Source of the DNA: an uncultured Gemmiger sp.
GTDB lineage: Bacteria > Bacillota > Clostridia > Oscillospirales > Ruminococcaceae
Reading direction: 5' to 3'
Length of the DNA: 64,000 nt
Assembly (NCBI GenBank): GCA_944388215.1
Contig: CALXHT010000002.1
Span: 1-64,000 of the forward strand
Of this stretch, positions 43,543 through 52,366 are shown piece after piece (the stretch's first letter is position 1; the number at the start of each line of letters is the position of its first letter). The notes under the pieces are model-generated. The model saw only the letters and a list, made by a program, of their open reading frames with translations, did no database searches and had not been told where the DNA came from. A program made the position numbers and the translations under genes.

Positions 43543-44879
43543 ATCGACAGAAAAAACTGGTCGTCCTGATCGGCGTTCTGGTGGTGCTCTGCGCTGTCAT
43601 CGCCATCGTGTCGGGGGTGCAGAAGCACATCGACACCATCTCCACGGTGGATGAGGAGATCTACGCCACCGCCGAGAGCGCTCTCACCGACGTTTCCTGG
43701 ACCAAGGACGGCAGCACGCTCCACTTCGTGAAGGAAAACGACACCTGGCAGGATGCCTCGGACGCCGACTTCCCCATCGACCAGGACAAGATGAGCGACT
43801 TCCTGGACCATTTCGAGAGCGTCCACGCCAGCTTCATCATTGAGAATGTGGAGGACTACGGCCAGTACGGGCTGGACAATCCCTCCTGCACCATCACCTT
43901 CACCAGTGCGGACGGCGCCGCCACCCTGCAGATGGGCGACTACTCCACCATGGACGAAAAGCGCTACCTGACCCTGGGGGACGGCACGGTCTACCTGGTG
44001 GACGATGACCCCGAGCAGTATATCGCCTCCGACCGGGACGACCTGATGCGCCAGGACACCATCCCCGATTACGACACGCTGGATTCCATCGTGGCCACCG
44101 GGGAGAGCGCCTTCACGGTGGAGCACCACCCCGATGAGGACCTGACCTACACCGACGCCTACGAGTATTATCTGAACGATAACGGCAGCTACAAGGCCCT
44201 TTCCACCAGCAAGGTGGAGGACTTCATGACGACGCTGAAGGACCTGGACCGCACCGACTACAAGACCTACACGGCCGACGATTCGGTGCTGGCGGACTAC
44301 GGCCTGGACGCGCCGGCGGTGACCTTCACGGTGAGCTACACCACCGAGGATAAGGAGCAGGGCAGCTTCTCCCTGGCCTTCGGCAAGAAGGGGGACAACT
44401 GCTATATGCGGATGGACGATTCGCCCATCATCTACGCGGTGGACAGCGACACCTACACCAATGACATTGCCGACACCGGCTACGACACGCTGCGCCCCGA
44501 CGAGGTGCTGAAGCTGAACTGGGACGACGTGAAGAGCATCGACTTCACCATCGACGGCACCACCTACACGGTGGAGAAGAAGGGCGATACCTACAAGATC
44601 GGCGACGACGTGGTGGAGTTTGACGACGTGCAGAGCGCGGTGGACGGGCTGAAGGTCAACGAGTTCAACACCGAGACGCCCGCCAAGAAGGAGGAAGCCT
44701 CCTTCACGGTGCATCTGGACAACGACAGCTTCCCCCAGCTGGCGGTGACCATGTACCAGTACGACGGCGACAACTGCCTGGTCCAGCTGGACGGCACCAC
44801 GCTGGGCTATGTATCCCGGTCGCTGGTGGTGGACCTGACCGAGGCGGTGAACGCCATCACGCTGGGGCTGGACAGCTGA
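43539..44879 (+). CDS. DUF4340 domain protein
   Basis: DUF4340 proteins occur beside GldG-like genes. This 446-residue one has a single N-terminal helix (about 8-26) and an exported acidic domain. Repeated pieces of about 130 residues (DYGQYGLDNPSCTITFTSAD, ADYGLDAPAVTFTVSYTTED) show the pattern YGLDxP-x-TxTFT characteristic of the domain. It is the last gene of the operon and is followed by a near-perfect terminator. Cytoplasmic functions are unlikely. Confidence 0.88.
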   Translation: MNRQKKLVVLIGVLVVLCAVIAIVSGVQKHIDTISTVDEEIYATAESALTDVSWTKDGSTLHFVKENDTWQDASDADFPIDQDKMSDFLDHFESVHASFIIENVEDYGQYGLDNPSCTITFTSADGAATLQMGDYSTMDEKRYLTLGDGTVYLVDDDPEQYIASDRDDLMRQDTIPDYDTLDSIVATGESAFTVEHHPDEDLTYTDAYEYYLNDNGSYKALSTSKVEDFMTTLKDLDRTDYKTYTADDSVLADYGLDAPAVTFTVSYTTEDKEQGSFSLAFGKKGDNCYMRMDDSPIIYAVDSDTYTNDIADTGYDTLRPDEVLKLNWDDVKSIDFTIDGTTYTVEKKGDTYKIGDDVVEFDDVQSAVDGLKVNEFNTETPAKKEEASFTVHLDNDSFPQLAVTMYQYDGDNCLVQLDGTTLGYVSRSLVVDLTEAVNAITLGLDS

Positions 44880-44937
44880 AATCGCCTGCGGCGCATCTCC
44901 GCAGGAACGGACCGGTTTGAAATCCTTCCAACAGCCA

Positions 44938-44975
44938 GAGAGCTCCGTGCCCGAAAGGGCACGGAGCTCTCTTTG
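44938..44975 (+). terminator. Terminator of the Gld-like operon
   Basis: GAGAGCTCCGTGCCC (44938-44952) pairs perfectly with GGGCACGGAGCTCTC (44957-44971), loop GAAA, then TTTG. Confidence 0.85.
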
Positions 44976-45143
44976 TATCAGAAAACTTGACAAAACCCCG
45001 GAAGTGTCAGGACACCGGGGCCAAAATAACAGTGTTTTCGACGGGTTTCGCAGTGGTATGCTATACATGATATGCGGCCGCGTGCATAACAGGGCACCCC
45101 GGCCGCGTACAAAAGGACTAGCAATATTTGGAGGTGCACCCTT
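44976..45143 (+). promoter_or_regulatory. Upstream region of the radical SAM gene
   Basis: CCCCG-N3-GTGTC-AG-GACAC-CGGGG (44996-45020) is a hairpin-like palindrome. An extended -10, TGGTATGCT (45054-45062), is the best promoter sign. CGGCCGCGT occurs twice (45075-45083 and 45100-45108). GGAGG precedes the ATG at 45144. The palindrome or repeats may bind the neighbouring TetR protein. Confidence 0.4.
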
Positions 45144-46502
45144 ATGGCACAGAATCCGTCGCTCAAGAACGCCGCCATGGCGGCCGGGCTGGAGCAGGTC
45201 CTGCACTATCTGGAAAAGGACCCTGAAACCAACATTCCCAAGATCATGAAACTCATCGATACCGTCACGCCCAAGGACTGGTATACCAAGCAGCGGGCGG
45301 GATTCCGCCAGGCCATCGAGGAGAAGAACAACTGGTACCAGCTCATCATGAAGGTGTACGAGCTGGACCCGGGGGTGCGGCAGGCCTTTTTCCGCAACTT
45401 CATCCTCAACGCCAGCCTGCTGGGCAGCGCCCGGCAGGACGAGGTGAGCCGCAGGGAAAACTGCAACGTGCCCTGGGCCATCCTGCTGGACCCCACCTCG
45501 GCGTGCAACATGCACTGCACGGGCTGCTGGGCGGCGGAGTACGGCAACCGGCTCAACCTGACCTTTGAGGAACTGGATTCCATCGTCACCCAGGGCAAGG
45601 AACTGGGCACCTACATGTACATCTTCACGGGCGGCGAGCCGCTGGTGCGCAAGAAGGATGTCATCGCCCTCTGCGAGAAGCACAGCGACTGCGAATTCCT
45701 CAGCTTCACCAACGGCACCCTCATCGACGAGGACTTCTGCCAGCAGATGCTGCGGGTGAAGAACTTTGTGCCGGCCTTCAGCCTGGAGGGCTTCGAGGAG
45801 GCCAACGACTCCCGCCGCGGCCAGGGCGCCTATGAGAAGGTCCAGAAGGCCATGAAACTGCTGAAAGCCCACAAGCTGCCCTTCGGCATCTCGGCCTGCT
45901 ACACCAGCGCCAACTACGCCGATATCAGCAGCGAAGCCTTCTTTGATTCCCTCATCCAGGCGGGTGCGCTGTTTGTCTGGTTCTTCCACTACATGCCGGT
46001 GGGCAGCGGGGCCGCGCCCCAGCTGCTGCCCACCCCGGAACAGCGCACCGAGGTCTACAACCGCATCCGCGCCTTCCGCAAGACCAAGCCCATCTTCTCG
46101 ATGGACTTCCAGAACGACGCCGAGTATGTGGGCGGCTGCATCGCGGGCGGCCGGCGCTACCTGCACATCAACGCCCGGGGCGATGTGGAGCCCTGCGTCT
46201 TCATCCACTATTCCAACGTGAACATCCGCAACTGCACGCTGCTGGAAGCGCTGAAATCGCCGATTTTCATGGCCTACCACGACGGCCAGCCCTTCAACGG
46301 CAACATGCTGCGCCCCTGCCCCATGCTGGAAAACCCCGAAAAACTGCGGGCCATGGTCCACGCCACCGGCGCCGTCTCCACCGACTACGAATCCCCCGAG
46401 GCGGTGGACACCCTCTGCGACCGCACCACCCCCTATGCCGAAGCCTGGAAGCCCCAGGCCGACAAGCTGTGGAGCGAGAGCCACCCCGGAAAAGCAGAAT
46501 GA
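45144..46502 (+). CDS. Radical SAM/SPASM-type enzyme (452 aa)
   Basis: After about 100 helical residues comes the radical SAM site C121-x3-C125-x2-C128 (DPTSACNMHCTGCWAAEYGN) and FTGGEPL. The end has extra cysteines (GGCIAGGRRY, DVEPCVFIHYSNVNI, NIRNCTL, LRPCPMLE) like SPASM or twitch domains that hold auxiliary iron-sulfur clusters. The product and substrate are not known; the group occurs in gut Bacillota next to TetR genes. AAGAACAAC and acidic blocks give no further clue. It converges on the TetR gene with six bases between. Confidence 0.85.
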   Translation: MAQNPSLKNAAMAAGLEQVLHYLEKDPETNIPKIMKLIDTVTPKDWYTKQRAGFRQAIEEKNNWYQLIMKVYELDPGVRQAFFRNFILNASLLGSARQDEVSRRENCNVPWAILLDPTSACNMHCTGCWAAEYGNRLNLTFEELDSIVTQGKELGTYMYIFTGGEPLVRKKDVIALCEKHSDCEFLSFTNGTLIDEDFCQQMLRVKNFVPAFSLEGFEEANDSRRGQGAYEKVQKAMKLLKAHKLPFGISACYTSANYADISSEAFFDSLIQAGALFVWFFHYMPVGSGAAPQLLPTPEQRTEVYNRIRAFRKTKPIFSMDFQNDAEYVGGCIAGGRRYLHINARGDVEPCVFIHYSNVNIRNCTLLEALKSPIFMAYHDGQPFNGNMLRPCPMLENPEKLRAMVHATGAVSTDYESPEAVDTLCDRTTPYAEAWKPQADKLWSESHPGKAE

Positions 46503-46508
46503 CCCCCC

Positions 46509-47054
46509 TCAGGAACGGAAGATGTGCCCCCAGGGATTCTGGAAGAGCAGCCAGTACAGCTGGTTGACCAGGGCTTCCTTCTCGGCGTCGGTGCGCACCT
46601 GCTGCTCCATCAGCAGCCCCGAGATGCCGCAGGCGTAAAAGGTGAGGAAGGCCCCCTCGTCGGCGGGGGACATGGCCAGGTTGGGATGCATGCGGTGGAG
46701 CATATCCTGCAGGTAGGTGGTGAACACCTGCACCAGCCGCCGCTCCAGCTGTTCCCGCCATCTGCTGGCCAGAAGGTGCTGCAGCGTCTGGCGGTGCTCC
46801 GCCGTGTAGTCCACAAAGAGCCGCAGCGCCTTGCGGGGGTCCTCGGTGCGCAGGCTTTCCTCCATCAGGTGCTGGGCGCCCTGGCGGGTCCACCAGTCCA
46901 CCACGTCCAGCACATCCTCAAAATGGTAGTAAAAGGTCTGGCGGCTGATGCCGCACAGCGTCACCAGCTCCTTGACGGTGATCTTTTCGAGGCTCTTTTT
47001 CTCCAGCAGCCGGAGCAATGTCTCGGTGATCTCCCGCTTCACATCTGCGCCCAT
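46509..47054 (-). CDS. TetR-family transcriptional regulator
   Basis: The start at 47054 follows AAAGGGAGGGAAGG and gives 181 residues. Helices 1-4 hold the HTH: ITETLLRLLEKKSLEKITVK, then ELVTLCGISRQTFYYHFEDV, with the YYHF signature. The ligand domain is helical with Trp-rich start. It faces the radical SAM gene tail to tail, so that gene is its likely but unproven target. Confidence 0.88.
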   Translation of the reverse strand: MGADVKREITETLLRLLEKKSLEKITVKELVTLCGISRQTFYYHFEDVLDVVDWWTRQGAQHLMEESLRTEDPRKALRLFVDYTAEHRQTLQHLLASRWREQLERRLVQVFTTYLQDMLHRMHPNLAMSPADEGAFLTFYACGISGLLMEQQVRTDAEKEALVNQLYWLLFQNPWGHIFRS

Positions 47055-47084
47055 GGTTCCTTCCCTCCCTTTCTGTATTCGGCT

Positions 47085-47113
47085 ATTGTAGCACAAAGTT
47101 CCTGTTGCGTCAA
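47085..47113 (-). promoter_or_regulatory. Promoter of the TetR gene
   Basis: On the minus strand TTGACG (47113-47108), 17 bases, TACAAT (47090-47085). The T-tail of the nan terminator ends just upstream of the -35. Confidence 0.65.
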
Positions 47114-47116
47114 AAC

Positions 47117-47155
47117 AAAAACGCCCTGCTGTTCTGCACAGCAGAGCGTTTTTTT
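47117..47155 (-). terminator. Terminator of the nan operon
   Basis: AACGC and CTGCTGT (47120-47133) pair with ACAGCAG and GCGTT (47138-47150); the minus-strand tail reads TTTTTGTTTT. An opposite T-run could also stop plus-strand transcripts. Confidence 0.75.
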
Positions 47156-47168
47156 GTATGCGGAAGTT

Positions 47169-48080
47169 TCAGGAATGGAGCAGGTACCACACGGCCCCCA
47201 CCAGCCCGGCGTCATTCTGCAGCGCCGCGGCGGTGACGGTGAGCCCCTCGGCAAAGGCGGGCATGACGGCGGCCTTCACCTTGCGCTCCAGCGGCTGGAT
47301 CAGCAGCTCCTGCTGGGCGCTGACGCCGCCCCCCACCAGGATGCGCTGGGGGTTGAAGATGTGCACCATCCCCGCCAGACCCTGGGCGATCTCGTCGATC
47401 CACCCGTCCAGCAGGGCCAGCACGTCGGCGCGGCCCTCCCGGGCAGCCCCGAAGATGGCCCGCCCGTCGGTGAGCGCCGGGTCCATGGCTTTGGCAGCCC
47501 GGACCAGCGCCGTGGTGGAGGCGTACCGCTCCCAGCAGCCCTTGGCGCCGCAGGTGCAGTCCACCCCGTCGATGGCGTGGGTGCGGTAGTGGCCCATCTC
47601 GCCGCCCAGGCCCCGGGCGCCTTCCAGCAGCCGCCCGCCGGTGAGGATGCCCCCGCCGATGCCGGTGCCGATGGTGATGCCGATGACATCGGTGCAGCCC
47701 TTGGCCGCACCCACCCAGGCTTCGCCCAGGCACATGCAGTTGGCGTCGTTGGCCACTGTGACGGGCAGGTGGAAGTCCTCCTCCAGACGGGCCTTGATGG
47801 GGGCGCCCACCCAGCCGGGCAGGCTGCCGCAGGTGCCCGCCACGATGCCCTGGCGGCTGTCGATCTGGCCGGTGGCGGACACGCCGATGCCGGAAAGACT
47901 GTCCCGCCGCCCGGCGGTGAAGTCGGCGGCGGCTGCCCGCACGGTGTCCAGGATGGGAGTGCGGTAGTTGTCAAAGCTGACGCTGCGCTCCGCCCGGTCC
48001 AGCACGGCGCCGGTCTCATCCACGAGGCCCAGCTTCGCCGCCGTGCCGCCGATGTCGATGCCCAGATAGAGTTTGCTCAT
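47169..48080 (-). CDS. nanK: ROK-family kinase, probable N-acetylmannosamine kinase
   Basis: ROK kinases phosphorylate sugars; beside nanE and nanA this one probably makes ManNAc-6-phosphate. DIGGTAAKLGL (9-19) is the ATP phosphate motif, DANCMCLGEAWVGAA and ITIGTGIGGGI follow, and CTCGAKGCWERY is the ROK zinc motif. Length 303 is typical. It is the last gene of the minus-strand nan operon. Glucokinase activity cannot be excluded by sequence alone. Confidence 0.85.
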   Translation of the reverse strand: MSKLYLGIDIGGTAAKLGLVDETGAVLDRAERSVSFDNYRTPILDTVRAAAADFTAGRRDSLSGIGVSATGQIDSRQGIVAGTCGSLPGWVGAPIKARLEEDFHLPVTVANDANCMCLGEAWVGAAKGCTDVIGITIGTGIGGGILTGGRLLEGARGLGGEMGHYRTHAIDGVDCTCGAKGCWERYASTTALVRAAKAMDPALTDGRAIFGAAREGRADVLALLDGWIDEIAQGLAGMVHIFNPQRILVGGGVSAQQELLIQPLERKVKAAVMPAFAEGLTVTAAALQNDAGLVGAVWYLLHS

Positions 48081-48090
48081 GGCTGCTCCT

Positions 48091-48792
48091 TTATTTCAGG
48101 TCCTGGATGGCCGCGGTGAACCGGGCCGTGATCTCGGCGGGACGGGTGATGGCACCGCCCACCACCAGGGCGTAGGCACCGGCCTCCAGCGCCTTGCGGG
48201 CCTGCTCGGGGTAGTGGATGTGCCCCTCGGCGATGACCTTGGCCGGGCACTCTTTGGCCAGCTTGGCCACGAAGTCGAAGTCGATGTCGTTGATGCCGGT
48301 GGTCTCAGGGGTGTAGCCCCGCATGGTGGTGCCCACAAAGTCGGCCCCCGCTTCGGCGCAGGCCATGGCCTCCTCAAAGGTGGCAATGTCCGCCATCAGC
48401 AGCTGGTCGGGGTACTTGGCCTTGACCTCCCGGATGAACTCCGGCGCGGTCTTGCCGTCGGGGCGCAGGGCGCTGGTGCCCTGCACGGCCAGAATGTCCA
48501 CGCCGCAGGCCACCAGGGCGTCCACCTCGGCCATCGTCACGGTGATGTACATGGGGGTGCCGGGATAATCCTTTTTGATGATGCCGATCACCGGCAGGTC
48601 CACCACCGCCTTGATCTGGGTGATGTCCCGCACGGTGTTGGCGCGGATGCCCACCGCCCCGCTCATGGCGGCGGCCTTGGCCATCAGCGGCATGACGCCG
48701 CCCTCGGGGGTATACAGGGGCTCGTTCTCCAGCGCCTGGCAGGAGACGATGAGCCCGTGATGGATCTGGTTGAAAATCTGTTCCTTGTTCAT
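48091..48792 (-). CDS. nanE: N-acetylmannosamine-6-phosphate 2-epimerase
   Basis: NanE interconverts ManNAc-6-P and GlcNAc-6-P. The 233-residue barrel has VSCQALENEPLY, GAVGIRAN, PVIGIIKKDY (catalytic lysine region), MADIATFEEA, VGTTMRGYT and VIAEGHIHYPEQARKAL (conserved Glu). GGAGC lies about ten bases before the ATG at 48792; an upstream GTG is too close to it. Ten bases separate it from nanK. Confidence 0.93.
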   Translation of the reverse strand: MNKEQIFNQIHHGLIVSCQALENEPLYTPEGGVMPLMAKAAAMSGAVGIRANTVRDITQIKAVVDLPVIGIIKKDYPGTPMYITVTMAEVDALVACGVDILAVQGTSALRPDGKTAPEFIREVKAKYPDQLLMADIATFEEAMACAEAGADFVGTTMRGYTPETTGINDIDFDFVAKLAKECPAKVIAEGHIHYPEQARKALEAGAYALVVGGAITRPAEITARFTAAIQDLK

Positions 48793-48808
48793 CGAAAACA
48801 CGCTCCTT

Positions 48809-49258
48809 TTACAGCATCTCGATCTTCACCACGGCCTTGCGGACGTGGTCGCACCCGGGGGTGCGGCAGCTGGGTTTGTGGGGCTCGCCGGGGAAAAAGA
48901 GGGCAAACCGTCCCTCGCCCAGCTCACCGCCCGCCTGCTCGGGCCCGGTCACGAACCCGGCGTCGGCGGCCTCGTCGTAGGGCTTGTCCTCGGTGCCGGA
49001 GACCGCCCAGCCCCAGTGCTCCGACCCGGTGAGGTCGATCTGCAGATCGGCGTAGCGGCGGTGGTACTCGAAGGCGGCGCCCTCGGCGTCCCGCAGGTCG
49101 GCGTCCATCACGTTGATGAACACCTTTTCCCCGGCCACCTCGGTGCGGCCGTTGGGAAGATCCCCTACAGTATAATGCTGCAGCCAGTCAATGGCAAGGT
49201 CCAGATGGGGGTGCAGGCCGCGGTAGCGGGAAAGATTTTCCAGCGTATCGGTGATCAT
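48809..49258 (-). CDS. nanQ: YhcH/YjgK/YiaL (NanQ-like) family protein
   Basis: These small cupin-fold proteins accompany nan genes; the E. coli homologue YhcH/NanQ speeds up sialic acid anomerisation. The 149-residue protein has GDLPNGRTEVAGEKVFINVM near the start, then EYHRRYADLQIDLTGSEHWG (conserved His, Glu and Asp positions) and FALFFPGEPHKPSC (metal-site His). It overlaps nothing; nanA lies 72 bases upstream. Confidence 0.85.
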   Translation of the reverse strand: MITDTLENLSRYRGLHPHLDLAIDWLQHYTVGDLPNGRTEVAGEKVFINVMDADLRDAEGAAFEYHRRYADLQIDLTGSEHWGWAVSGTEDKPYDEAADAGFVTGPEQAGGELGEGRFALFFPGEPHKPSCRTPGCDHVRKAVVKIEML

Positions 49259-49330
49259 AGTCGGTCCTTTCCGGGGAAGGTCCCCAAACAGGGACAGGCT
49301 CCCCTGCCACCAGGGAAGCCTGCCGCCGGA

Positions 49331-50269
49331 TTATAACGTCTGGATCTCGGCCAGGGCGCTCTCGATCATCGCCTGGGCCGCCGCCACGACGGGCTCATCG
49401 GAGGCCGCCAGGTTGGGCAGCGGCGGCCGCACGCCGCCCAGCTCCAGGCCGTACATGCGGCGCAGAATCTCCTTCTGCACGGCGTACAGGTTGCCGTGGG
49501 CCTCGCACATCTTGTAGATGATGCGGTCGGCCAGGTACTGCACGTGGCGGGCCTTGGTGATCTCGCCCTTGCCCAGCAGCTCGTTCATCTTGAGGAACAG
49601 TTCCGGCATGACGGCGTAGGTGCCGCCGATGCCGCCGTCGGCGCCCATGACCCGGCCCGAGACAAACTGCTCGTCGGGGCCGTTGAACACCGCGAAGCCG
49701 TCCTCGCCCCGGGCGGCGATGCCCGCATCCTTGAACATCTGGATGTCCTGCACCGGCATGGAGGAGTTCTTCACCGCGATGACGTTGGGGTTCTTGAGCA
49801 TCTCCTCCAGCAGCGGCATGGTCAGGGCGGTGCCGGCCAGCTGGGGAATGTTGTAGATGACGAATTCGGTGTGGGGGGCCGCGGCGCTCATGGCGTTCCA
49901 GTAGTCGGCGATGGCGTAGTTGGGCAGGTGGAAGTAGATGGGCGGGATGGCCGCGATGGCATCCACGCCGCAGCGCTCCGCATGGGCGGCCAGCTCGGCG
50001 CTGTCGGCGGTGTTGTTGCAGGCGATGTGGGCAATGACGGTGATCTTGCCCTTGGCCTCGCTCATGACGGCTTCCAGCACGGCCTTGCGCTCCGCCACGC
50101 TCTGGTAGATGCACTCGCCGGAGGAACCGCCCACATAGACGCCCTTGACGCCCTTGGCGATCAGGTGGCGGGTCAGGGCCCTGACGCCCTCGGTGGAGAT
50201 GGCTCCGTCCTTGTCATAGCAGGCATAGAACGCCGGAATGACGCCGCGGTATTTGTTGATATCTTTCAT
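49331..50269 (-). CDS. nanA: N-acetylneuraminate lyase
   Basis: NanA splits sialic acid into pyruvate and N-acetylmannosamine. The 312-residue barrel carries the pyruvate-binding GSSGE (48-52), Tyr139 in FVIYNIPQLAG and the Schiff-base Lys167 in NVIAVKNSS. Further downstream FNGPDEQFVSGRVMGADGGI is typical of sialate lyases rather than dihydrodipicolinate synthase. AAGGAGC precedes the ATG. Confidence 0.93.
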   Translation of the reverse strand: MKDINKYRGVIPAFYACYDKDGAISTEGVRALTRHLIAKGVKGVYVGGSSGECIYQSVAERKAVLEAVMSEAKGKITVIAHIACNNTADSAELAAHAERCGVDAIAAIPPIYFHLPNYAIADYWNAMSAAAPHTEFVIYNIPQLAGTALTMPLLEEMLKNPNVIAVKNSSMPVQDIQMFKDAGIAARGEDGFAVFNGPDEQFVSGRVMGADGGIGGTYAVMPELFLKMNELLGKGEITKARHVQYLADRIIYKMCEAHGNLYAVQKEILRRMYGLELGGVRPPLPNLAASDEPVVAAAQAMIESALAEIQTL

Positions 50270-50307
50270 AGTTGCAGTTTGCTCCTTCCGAAATGACCTG
50301 CAAAAGG

Positions 50308-50330
50308 GGGCGGCCCGGGGCGGGCCGCCC
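50308..50330 (-). terminator. Hairpin inside the nan operon (nanA side)
   Basis: GGGCGGCCC (50308-50316) pairs with GGGCCGCCC (50322-50330); on the minus strand CCTTTTG follows. It separates transport from catabolic genes and may cause partial termination or stabilise the upstream message. Confidence 0.5.
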
Positions 50331-50351
50331 GCGGAAAAACAGTGGGGAAAA

Positions 50352-51191
50352 TCAGCCCTTGACGGCGCCCATGGCGATGCCCTGGGTGAAGTATTTCTGG
50401 AACGCCAGGAAGACCGCGATGATGGGGATAGCGGCCAGGGCGGCGCCCGCCATGATGAGGCCGTAGTCGTTGGACATTTCCGCCTGGATCTTGGCGATGC
50501 CCAGCGAGATGGTCAGGCTCTTGGTGGAGTTCAGCATGATCAGCTGCAGGAAGTAGTCGTTCCAGCTGTTGATGAAGGTGAAGATGGCCAGCGCGCCGAT
50601 GCCGGGGGTGACCATGGGCAGCACCACACTGACGAAGGTGCGGATCTCGCCGGCACCGTCGATGCGGGCAGCCTCGATCATCTCACCGGGGATGGTCTCG
50701 CTGAACTGCTTCATCAGGAAGATGCCGAAGGGCCAGCCTACCGTGGGCAGAATGACCGCCCACAGGGTGTCGTGCAGGCCCAGGAAGCTCATCTCCTTGA
50801 GCAGGGGGATCAGGATGACCTGCTTGGGCAGGGCCATAGCGCAGATCATGATGCTGAAGATCAGTGCCCGGCCGGGGAACCGCTTCTTGGCCAGCACGTA
50901 GCCCGCCATGGCGGCGGTGATGCAGGTCAGCGCCATGGCCGCCACGGCCATGAGCACGGTGTTGCCCAGCCAGAGCAGGGCGGGATTGTCAAACAGGCGC
51001 TGGTAGTTGTCCAGCGTGGGGGCGGTGGGGAACCAGACCGGCGGGTTGGCGTTCACCGCCACCCGGTCCTTGAAGGAACCGGTGACGATCCAGTACAGCG
51101 GGAAGATGAAGAAGACCGCCAGCAGGAAGAGCACGATGTCCACGATCACCTTGCCGGGCGTGAGCTTTTTGCTTTGTACCGTTGTTTCCAT
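50352..51191 (-). CDS. Sugar ABC transporter permease, MalG-like (sialic acid)
   Basis: The 279-residue protein has six helices and the cytoplasmic EAA loop EAARIDGAGEIRTFVSVVLP, the mark of MalG-type permeases. The ATG at 51191 follows GAGGAGGT. It pairs with the MalF-like permease upstream. The matching ATPase is absent, as usual in Gram-positive sugar importers served by a shared MsmX-type ATPase. Sialic acid is inferred from the operon. Confidence 0.85.
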   Translation of the reverse strand: METTVQSKKLTPGKVIVDIVLFLLAVFFIFPLYWIVTGSFKDRVAVNANPPVWFPTAPTLDNYQRLFDNPALLWLGNTVLMAVAAMALTCITAAMAGYVLAKKRFPGRALIFSIMICAMALPKQVILIPLLKEMSFLGLHDTLWAVILPTVGWPFGIFLMKQFSETIPGEMIEAARIDGAGEIRTFVSVVLPMVTPGIGALAIFTFINSWNDYFLQLIMLNSTKSLTISLGIAKIQAEMSNDYGLIMAGAALAAIPIIAVFLAFQKYFTQGIAMGAVKG

Positions 51192-51204
51192 AGGGCGCAC
51201 CTCC

Positions 51205-52164
51205 TCAATCGCCGGAGCCGGAACCGGCTACCTTGAACTGGATGGCCGACAGCACCGCGATGATGATGGCCAGGATAACGCCCATGGCGTCACCGTAGCC
51301 GTAATCGTTGAGCTTGAAGGCCTGATAGTAGATGTAGTACATGATGGTATCGGTGGCGTGGTTGGGACCGCCGCTGGTCAACAGCTGGATCAGCGCGTAG
51401 CACTGGAAGGTGTTGATGGTGGTGATGACCAGGATGTACAGCGTGGTGGGCATGATCTGGGGCCACTTGATGTGCCAGAAGACCTGGAAGTTGTTGGCGC
51501 CGTCCACCTCGGCGGCGTCAATGAGGGAGGGGTCCACGTTGCCCAGGGCGGCGATGTACAGCACGATGGGCTGGCCGATGGAGGTGGTGAAGAGGATCAG
51601 GATGATGCAGCCCAGGGCGAAGCGGGCATCGCCCAGCCAGCTGATGTTCTGGTCGATGACGCCGGTGGCGCCCAGCACGTAGTTGACAAGGCCGGTGTAC
51701 TTGTTGAACATCCACTTCCAGACCACGGCCACGGCCACGGTGCCGGTGACCACGGGCAGGTAGAAGATGCAGCGGAAGAAGCTGCGCTTGAAGGAAGAGA
51801 ACTTGTAGACCACCGAGCTGACCCACAGCGAGAAGGCGGTGACGGTGGGCACCGCCACGATGACCAGGATGAAGGTGTTCACCAGGGCCTTGAGGAAGAC
51901 GGGATCCTGGAACATCTTGATGTACTGGTCAAAGGCCACGAAGGTGAGCGGCTTGCCCATGCGGTAGTCGAAGAAGCTGGTGACCAGGCACATGACCATG
52001 GGCACCACCACGAAGAGCACAAAGAAGAACAGGGCGGGCAGCAGGAAGAGGTAGGCAGCCAGCGTCTGCTGGCGCACCAGGGCGGAGTTGCGGAAGGTGC
52101 CCTTGTTGTAGACGAGCACCTCGCCGCCGGCGGCAGCGGGCTTTGCCTTGGGTGTAGAGGCCAT
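51205..52164 (-). CDS. Sugar ABC transporter permease, MalF-like (sialic acid)
   Basis: The 319-residue protein starts at 52164 after AAAGGAGGG. After a 30-residue cytoplasmic lead come six helices and the EAA-type loop DAAEVDGANNFQVFWHIKWP. It lies 13 bases before the MalG-like gene. Substrate as for its partner. Confidence 0.85.
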   Translation of the reverse strand: MASTPKAKPAAAGGEVLVYNKGTFRNSALVRQQTLAAYLFLLPALFFFVLFVVVPMVMCLVTSFFDYRMGKPLTFVAFDQYIKMFQDPVFLKALVNTFILVIVAVPTVTAFSLWVSSVVYKFSSFKRSFFRCIFYLPVVTGTVAVAVVWKWMFNKYTGLVNYVLGATGVIDQNISWLGDARFALGCIILILFTTSIGQPIVLYIAALGNVDPSLIDAAEVDGANNFQVFWHIKWPQIMPTTLYILVITTINTFQCYALIQLLTSGGPNHATDTIMYYIYYQAFKLNDYGYGDAMGVILAIIIAVLSAIQFKVAGSGSGD

Positions 52165-52253
52165 AGGAGAGGCCCTCCTTTCCGTTACGAGGGGGCAGCG
52201 CCGCGGGCCGCGGGGTCCGGAACACTGCGGAAAAAAGATTCTGGCACAAGGAG

Positions 52254-52282
52254 GCCCCCGCTCCGTCGTGGGGAACGGGGGC
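52254..52282 (-). promoter_or_regulatory. Intercistronic hairpin between binding protein and permeases
   Basis: GCCCCCG (52254-52260) pairs with CGGGGGC (52276-52282). It lies in a 202-base gap and probably gives more binding protein than permease by RNA processing or partial termination. Confidence 0.4.
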
Positions 52283-52366
52283 ACACACTCCTTTCTGAAA
52301 CGGGGGCGTTCAGCCGGTCAGCGGACGGCGGTGTGCCGTGCCGGGGACAGTGGTTTTGGCTGAAAC

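Noticed and set aside
44987-45015. TTGACA at 44987 as the radical SAM promoter
   Set aside because: No -10-like sequence lies 16-18 bases downstream; the position falls in a palindrome.
43422-46484. Minus-strand frame of 1,020 codons across the DUF4340 and radical SAM genes
   Set aside because: It runs through a strong terminator and two recognised genes and has no start signal.
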